From the NCBI RefSeq assembly GCF_020382885.2, contig NC_058515.1:9779223-9843222 (forward strand): a DNA stretch of 64,000 nt, read 5' to 3'. This DNA is from Scatophagus argus (lineage: Eukaryota; Chordata; Actinopteri; Scatophagidae). Shown here in pieces: positions 58,238-64,000 of the stretch (within the stretch, counting starts at the first letter, position 1; every line of letters starts with the position of its first letter). A program made the position numbers and the translations under genes. The notes below the pieces were generated by a model. That model made no database searches and was not told where the DNA came from. It was given only the letters and a program-made list of their open reading frames with translations.

Positions 58238-61200
58238 TCATCCAGGACCTTGAGTAGAGCACACCAAAGCGGGTGTGGTTGACAAAGAGGTCGGCTCTGT
58301 GGATTTAACCTCGTCGTCCCCGTGAGAGTGTGTGTGCGGCACCTCTGAGGTTTGAGTGTCTTTCTCAGTTACCAAGTGAGGGGGGATGTACCCAGACTGG
58401 GGCTTTGTTCGCTCCCTGTGGTGCTGGTGGTTGTCGTGGGATTTCGACGGGCAGCGGCCCCTCTTGTCCTGCCCCCGGAAGCCCCTTAGTTTGTGGCTCC
58501 AGTGTTCCCGCCACTGGAGGGCAAGTGTGGAGCGGTCCGCCACCAGGCGACTCTCCTCGGGGCCCCAACCCCGCTCCCCCTCCTCCGCACCGATCAAGAG
58601 GAACGTCCGGCCCACATGGAGGGCCGGGCACCCGCAGCCAAGGTCACGGTCAGGGACCCAGAGGGAACGGGGGCCCCTGCGAACGCGGGAGGTGGACCCC
58701 GTACGGAAGACTGTTTGGACTGAGATGGAGAACTGCCACCAGGGACCTGAACGCTCCATCCCTCTCACCTGCACCTTCAGCACTGAGAAAGACAGAGACA
58801 CCACATCAGTGTTTTTTTTCCCATACTGATATGCTGAAAAGTTATTATTTCAGTATGAATGCAATTTAAATAAATGGTTTAGGTTTGCGATTGAGTCAGT
58901 CAGAAATTCAGAGTTTTAATTAGTTTGAATTCAAGATTTTATTCACTTCAGCAAAGTCTTCTAATGAAGACGTTATTTTTCTTTGTTGACAAGGTCATAG
59001 ATAAAAACACCAACCGTAGTCCTTGAGACAATAAGTCTCCAAGTTCATTCTGACTTTAAGCTGAGAAGGCTGGCAGTATGAAACACACTCCTCCGCTATA
59101 ACAGACAAAGAGAGGGAGGGAGGGAGGGAAAGCGCATCAGATGAGGGTATCATTTCATAGCGAGCACATCAGCACATGTCTTTACCCCTAATTACAATAT
59201 GGCTGCTTATATTTGTCATCACAGTATCCTGTGACTAACAGATGACCTCGGCGGCAGCAGGTGGGACATTCCTCCAGCTGCCACTAGGAGGGAGTGGTTA
59301 GCTACTGCGTGGAAGGTCAGAGCAGAGACTCTCACAACAGCTTCAGTTCAAAAATATCAAAAATGAATCCTGCACAAGGGGATTGACAAAGAGATCACAA
59401 GAGATGAAGACATACACTACACATACACTAAAGCGAATAAGTGCATAGGACTAAAAGTGTTACATGCATATCTAACATTATGGAGTGAGTGCTATGAATA
59501 AAATCTTTATCTATATGTCTATCCATAAAGGTATATGTAATTTCTTACTGTGATATCATATATACACTTCTTGAAATTTAGTACATTTAATTGAGAAGGT
59601 GTTCATATGTAAGACAGCTATATGAATCCCATGAATCACATATGTTTGAAAAATCAAGTGAATTCACCACATTGATACAAAAATCCTGTTAATCCAGTGT
59701 TGTTCTAATGTGTACATTAACCACAATGATTAAATACAACCAGAAATATTTAAAGTGATAGTTGTCTATTGTCTCACAGCACATATTGTCTTATAACTTG
59801 TCTACCTAAAACAAAAAAATGTAAAATTAACAAATGAGAAGAGATGGGTTTTAATGTGCTAACAAGTGACCATAACGACTTGCCAAAAGCTCACCATTAA
59901 ATGTGTTTATTGTTGATAAAATACAAGACATGTCTGCCTGTAAATCTACTGACCTATGCTGTACTGAGGCTGGTATGCTGGAGTCGGTGCGACCGCTTGA
60001 ATTCCTGCGAACACAAACACAGTTTCAGACGGGTGACAGCGACAGATGCACAGGGAAGCTTCAGCCTACCTAACACAAGCTGTCGGGTTGGTGCAGATTG
60101 TGTGTGTTGTGTTTAAACGCCTCTCGTGTCTGCATCCACACACGCACACAGAAGATAAGCAAGTGTCAAAAACGTGTGTGTGTGTGTGCGTGTGTGAGGT
60201 CCCTTTTTATGGGCTTGGAACACACTCTCTGTCACCCACTTGAACGCACACAGACACAAACTTTACTTTTGGTAACTTAATAAGGTCAAACCGTCACTTC
60301 TTGTATGGTTTCGTGTCAAACATTACACAGAGTCTAATAAAGTCTGCCTCACTGCGTGTCCATGAACTCGTGGATGGGAAACAAACAACCTGCTGATGTT
60401 GCACATACATTATCCAGGCCTCTTGTAAAAGTGGCCGCGTGTGACAGTGCTACCATATTTTACCAAGTTCACACTCCGTCCTCCCCGTCCACGTCCTGTC
60501 CTCTCTGACACAACTGGGCCAGTGACACCCTACACTCCCACCCAGCTGACTGACTGTCCCCTACTTTTAAAACACAGGAAGGTGTTCCTCTGTATGTGTG
60601 GATATGTGCATTAATGTGCATTATCTAAGAGGTCAAAATGAGGCAAACGAGGGAGCAGGGCTGAGTCAAAGTTTTAAACTTTCAGATACTTAGGCCTTTA
60701 CGATACACGAGTTTCATTACTGATACTACGCTCTTCAGCATCAGGCTTTTCTATATCACTTCCACATATTAAACACAGCAGAAACACAAGCAGTTGTGCA
60801 CAAAAAAATATATATTTAAATCAAGAAGTGGTAAAATGTGATGTGCGATAAAAACAATACGTAAGCAAGACAACATAAATACAAATCTGACCATCATCTA
60901 CTACACTCTGGATAATCTTCAAGAAGACTTAACTTTATTTTGATTGTTTATCTTTCCTAGTCCATTTGAACAGTTTTACTTGGTGTCTCGGTCTTGTTGA
61001 ATTTAATAAAGTAATTTAGAAAGCAATCTAACCTAACCGTAAAGCAAAGAATCGAGACCAGAGACAACACAGAAACCAGAGAGGCTTTGACATGTAATTT
61101 CATCCACCTAAATGAAAGCCCACCTACAAGAATAAATACCTTCTATCATACACTTAAGTGTACGATATACATTGATCCAAATTCACCAGACTCCTCCTTT

Positions 61201-62778
61201 TAAAACTAATTTCTGCACCGCCGTTGTTATGGTAACATATGACAGTGGCCGTGTATGAGCGCGAAAAGGCCTTAAGTTAACATTTCAAACAGCTGTTACT
61301 TATTATGTGAAATAATAACGTGTCATCTTGGTAATTAAGTTAATCAGAATGGATGTTTTTCCACGGGTTTCATCAGTTATTAAATTTCGTTTTAGCACGA
61401 GCTGTGGCTATCTCTAGCTAGCTTTCCCCTCATAAAGTTCTCTCACATTAACTTCCAGTTTAGCCACATACTTAATTCTGTGAACTTCCACTTCCTCTTT
61501 GTTGCTCAAAGTGTGGATAAATAGTTTCAGTGGAAGCCAGCGTTAATTTTAGTGTGTCTGCTGTGTGCCTTTGGGTCTGTCTGATGAGAGGAGGTGTTAG
61601 AGGGGCTAAGAGATGCTATACATAGCCTGAGATGGTCTGGCAGTAAAAACAAACAAGGTTTTCTTTCACTCGCTCCTTTCACTGTGAGAGTTATGAGTCC
61701 GTGCCCTGTGATGGGGGAGAGTTTTGAGCTGCACAACAGGTGTGAAGCGCGCCGCCGCTGGCTCCCTATGTCACCTGATTGGGGGGCTCGCACAGCGTCC
61801 TGCGGCCTGTGTAGTTGTCGGCACTCGTGCGATTAGCCGGGGAAGCGCACGTGGATTAGCGCTCATGACTGAGGTTCAGTGCTGACCAGGCGCGGAGATA
61901 TGAGCAGCAACAATCCACTTGATCTGACGCTGATCCCAGATCAGCTGGGGATGAGGTTTCCCTGTAGCGGTCAGCTCATGTGAACGCTGCTATGGACACT
62001 GTCTCTAGGGATGATGAAAAGGAGACATGCTGGGAGACTGAGCCAAATTAGTTTGAATGGCAGCGGCCCCTTTTATATTGAGCTGCTACCTGATAAAGGC
62101 TTAGAGAGCTTGATAGGAGGTTTAATCCATTTAGGTCACGAGCAAATCAAATTGAAGGAGAAAGTACAGAGGTCACTTTGTCATGACTGACAACAGACTA
62201 TCAAGTCTGTGATTTATTTTAGCATGGCTGCATGCATCGAAAGCAGAGAGAAGTCTCATGATCTATATTAAAACGAGTCCTACAACCTCATCCACAAAAC
62301 AAGCCGCTGACTTCCATAACATATTCCATATTCCACTACCATATTTTCTGATCTGATGCCTGGATGAGGCACAACAGTTTTCAGATCTGCCCCCTTCATG
62401 ATAAAGTTTTTTCTTAGTTTTCATCAATCAAATTGCTTGAATAAGACAGAAACTCAAAAATGTTTTTTCACCACTAAAACATCACACTGCTTCTGCCTGC
62501 TTTTGCCTCTTTGAGACTGCTATTATTTGTATGTCCATCAGATGTCAACAGCTAGTGGCATTTTTTTCCCCAATAAGCACGCTCTCCATATTAAGGTATT
62601 AACTGACAGTTTTCTGTAGTTGACTTACGTATGCAGGGCCGCAGAGGGGACCTGCCCTGTTTGTATCCCGGGGCACAGCGGTTACACCTGAGGCCGGTCA
62701 CACCTTCTCGACACAGACACTGTCCTGATGTCTGGTTGCACCAGCGACCCACCGCCCCCAAAGGATGGCACTGGCACG
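58238..62778 (-). CDS. Netrin family protein, last four coding exons (5'-partial)
   Basis: Secreted laminin-related axon guidance cue that binds DCC/UNC5-type receptors. Minus-strand exons in order: 62629-62778 (third laminin-type EGF repeat, [20 protein letters not shown] and [17 protein letters not shown]), 59954-60004 (linker [16 protein letters not shown]), 59015-59095 (NTR start, [11 protein letters not shown] and METYC-like LETYCLKDY), and 58238-58782 (NTR body, [44 protein letters not shown]). All junctions are GT-AG and phase 1, and frames join without a break. The six cysteines of the netrin NTR domain are present. After RGRCPSK, where netrin-1 ends, about 67 more residues rich in His, Ser and Thr continue to the stop. 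Sequence is much more divergent from human netrin-1 than fish ntn1 would be, so a netrin-2/3-like or netrin-5-like paralog is likely. Earlier exons lie beyond the window. Confidence 0.93.
60005..62628 (-). other. Netrin intron
   Basis: A 2.6 kb intron between the third EGF-repeat exon and the 51-base linker exon. It has a GT microsatellite near 60172-60195 and otherwise no recognised feature. Confidence 0.7.
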
Positions 62779-64000
62779 CTGAAAAGGAGAATGAGAGAAT
62801 TAGAGAAAGTGGTTTATCAAAGCTTTTTTTTTTGCTGGAAGACGGCTGCCTTCTGCAAACAACGCTGAGAAGATTTTTAAAGCCAAAACAGTCGACTGAC
62901 AGATGCTAAAATGCTCTGTAGAGCTGAGAGGAACTGCAGAGGTTCATCATGAGTGACCCCTTTTCACATTAAATATGATATTTTTATACTAGTAATGCAT
63001 CAAATGAGTCGCTAGTGCACATAGTTGGCTCTTAGTGGCCAGTTGAGAGAGTTTTCACATGCAAATATGTTGTACTTACATGAAAATGAAATGGCACTGA
63101 TTACAAGCATACTTTTGCTTGTGTAGCCATGGCTTTGTAGAGAAAAATCCACCAAGCTGTGACACCAAGGAAGCAAGTTTGAGATATATTAAGCAAAAAC
63201 GTGTCCAAGTCTGTGCCTACTCCACCAAGCAGAACAGAATAGACAGAATTAAGAAGCCCATCCATCAGTGACAGCACCTGCGTTTAATCCCGCTTGACAG
63301 CATCCATCTGGAGAAGGTGTCCTTGAGCAAAGACACACGACCTCTACTAACGCTGTAAAAGCTATTTTGTAGCCGTCTTGCTGGGTAAACAAGGACAAAT
63401 CCCTCCACAGAGCTACAGCTGAATGCCACGTGGTGGATGGGATGATTTGGGTTGGTTTACTGACAACACGTTTGCAACACCACAAAATTTGTTTGCTTTC
63501 AGCTGGAAGATGGAGACCCATGCTGTGTCTAAATTCATTTCTTTTCCATTATTTTTCCTCCCTTAATGTTGACTGTATAACGATTACTCCCTGGATTTGC
63601 CATAGTTTACGTGGCAAAGCCTTTTATTTACCACTACTATTACAGGATAAGACCGGAGAGAAGACAGATAGCAAGAGGAAGCTGCACTTAGGCAGTTCTG
63701 TTCACACTCCAGTGATGTTTACACAAATCCTTAAAATGAGTCCAAACAACCTGACTGGAGAAAATGAGTGATTGGCCTCTGAGGGGGTAACTTGGTGGAA
63801 TACAGCATCGATAAACCAAAGGAGGATATAAATTCGCAGTTTTCTGTAGTTTCACGCATAAAAAGTGCGGCGATAACGAATCATAACTCAAGCCCAAAGA
63901 GACCTCTTTAACTTTGGACATATTAGGCCCATGGTCAAGCTTCTGCACGAGCATGCCAGAGTGTCACAGTCACTTAGAACATGTGACCTGTCAGAGGTCA
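62779..64000 (-). other. Upstream netrin intron, continues past window
   Basis: The sequence beyond the EGF-repeat exon shows no second laminin EGF repeat or laminin N-terminal domain on the minus strand. The open stretches at 63249-63521 and 63688-63954 have no netrin features. The preceding exon must lie beyond the right edge. Confidence 0.6.

Overview
This is nuclear DNA from a vertebrate, almost certainly a ray-finned (teleost) fish. Genes are split into many short exons with GT-AG introns, dinucleotide microsatellites are abundant, and several transposon families typical of fish genomes sit in introns and spacers. The compact introns and the repeat types suggest a percomorph, but the species cannot be fixed from the sequence. 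I rebuilt exon structures by hand from splice signals, reading-frame phase and family conservation. In the three genes with a start-to-stop chain (acadvl, the PLAC8 gene and the ABR gene) every exon chain closes in frame.

Layout: (1) 1297-8904, plus: the 3' thirteen coding exons of dvl2 (Dishevelled, Wnt signalling); its DIX domain lies left of the window. (2) 10450-24191, plus: complete acadvl (mitochondrial very-long-chain acyl-CoA dehydrogenase, 657 aa), starting about 1.5 kb after dvl2 ends. (3) 27982-28926, minus: an intronless class A GPCR of odorant-receptor/GPR148-like type. (4) 33357-36597, plus: a complete PLAC8/cornifelin-family gene (130 aa). (5) 41243-52400, plus: a complete ABR/BCR-type RhoGEF-PH-C2-RhoGAP gene (833 aa, 22 coding exons). 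(6) 58238-62778, minus: the last four coding exons of a divergent netrin (third laminin EGF repeat, linker, NTR domain) with an unusual 67-residue tail. Its 5' part lies right of the window.

Spacers and introns hold a dead Tc1-type transposon, a BED-finger hAT remnant, a short hAT-like MITE 12 bases from an acadvl splice donor, three relatives of one palindromic MITE family, a probable retroelement 3' end, and a dense microsatellite cluster at 54.4-55.7 kb. DVL2, ACADVL, ABR and NTN1 all map to human 17p13, so the block may be partly conserved, though dvl2 and acadvl lie in tandem here rather than tail to tail as in human.

These are not an operon or a single pathway, but Wnt (dvl2), Rho/Rac (abr-like) and netrin signalling all feed cytoskeletal and guidance control. 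I found no previously undescribed biological system. The best leads are the divergent netrin, a CFTR-like (TG)nTn tract at the last abr-like splice acceptor, a perfect TFEB/USF-type E-box in an acadvl intron, and one unexplained minus-strand exon candidate.
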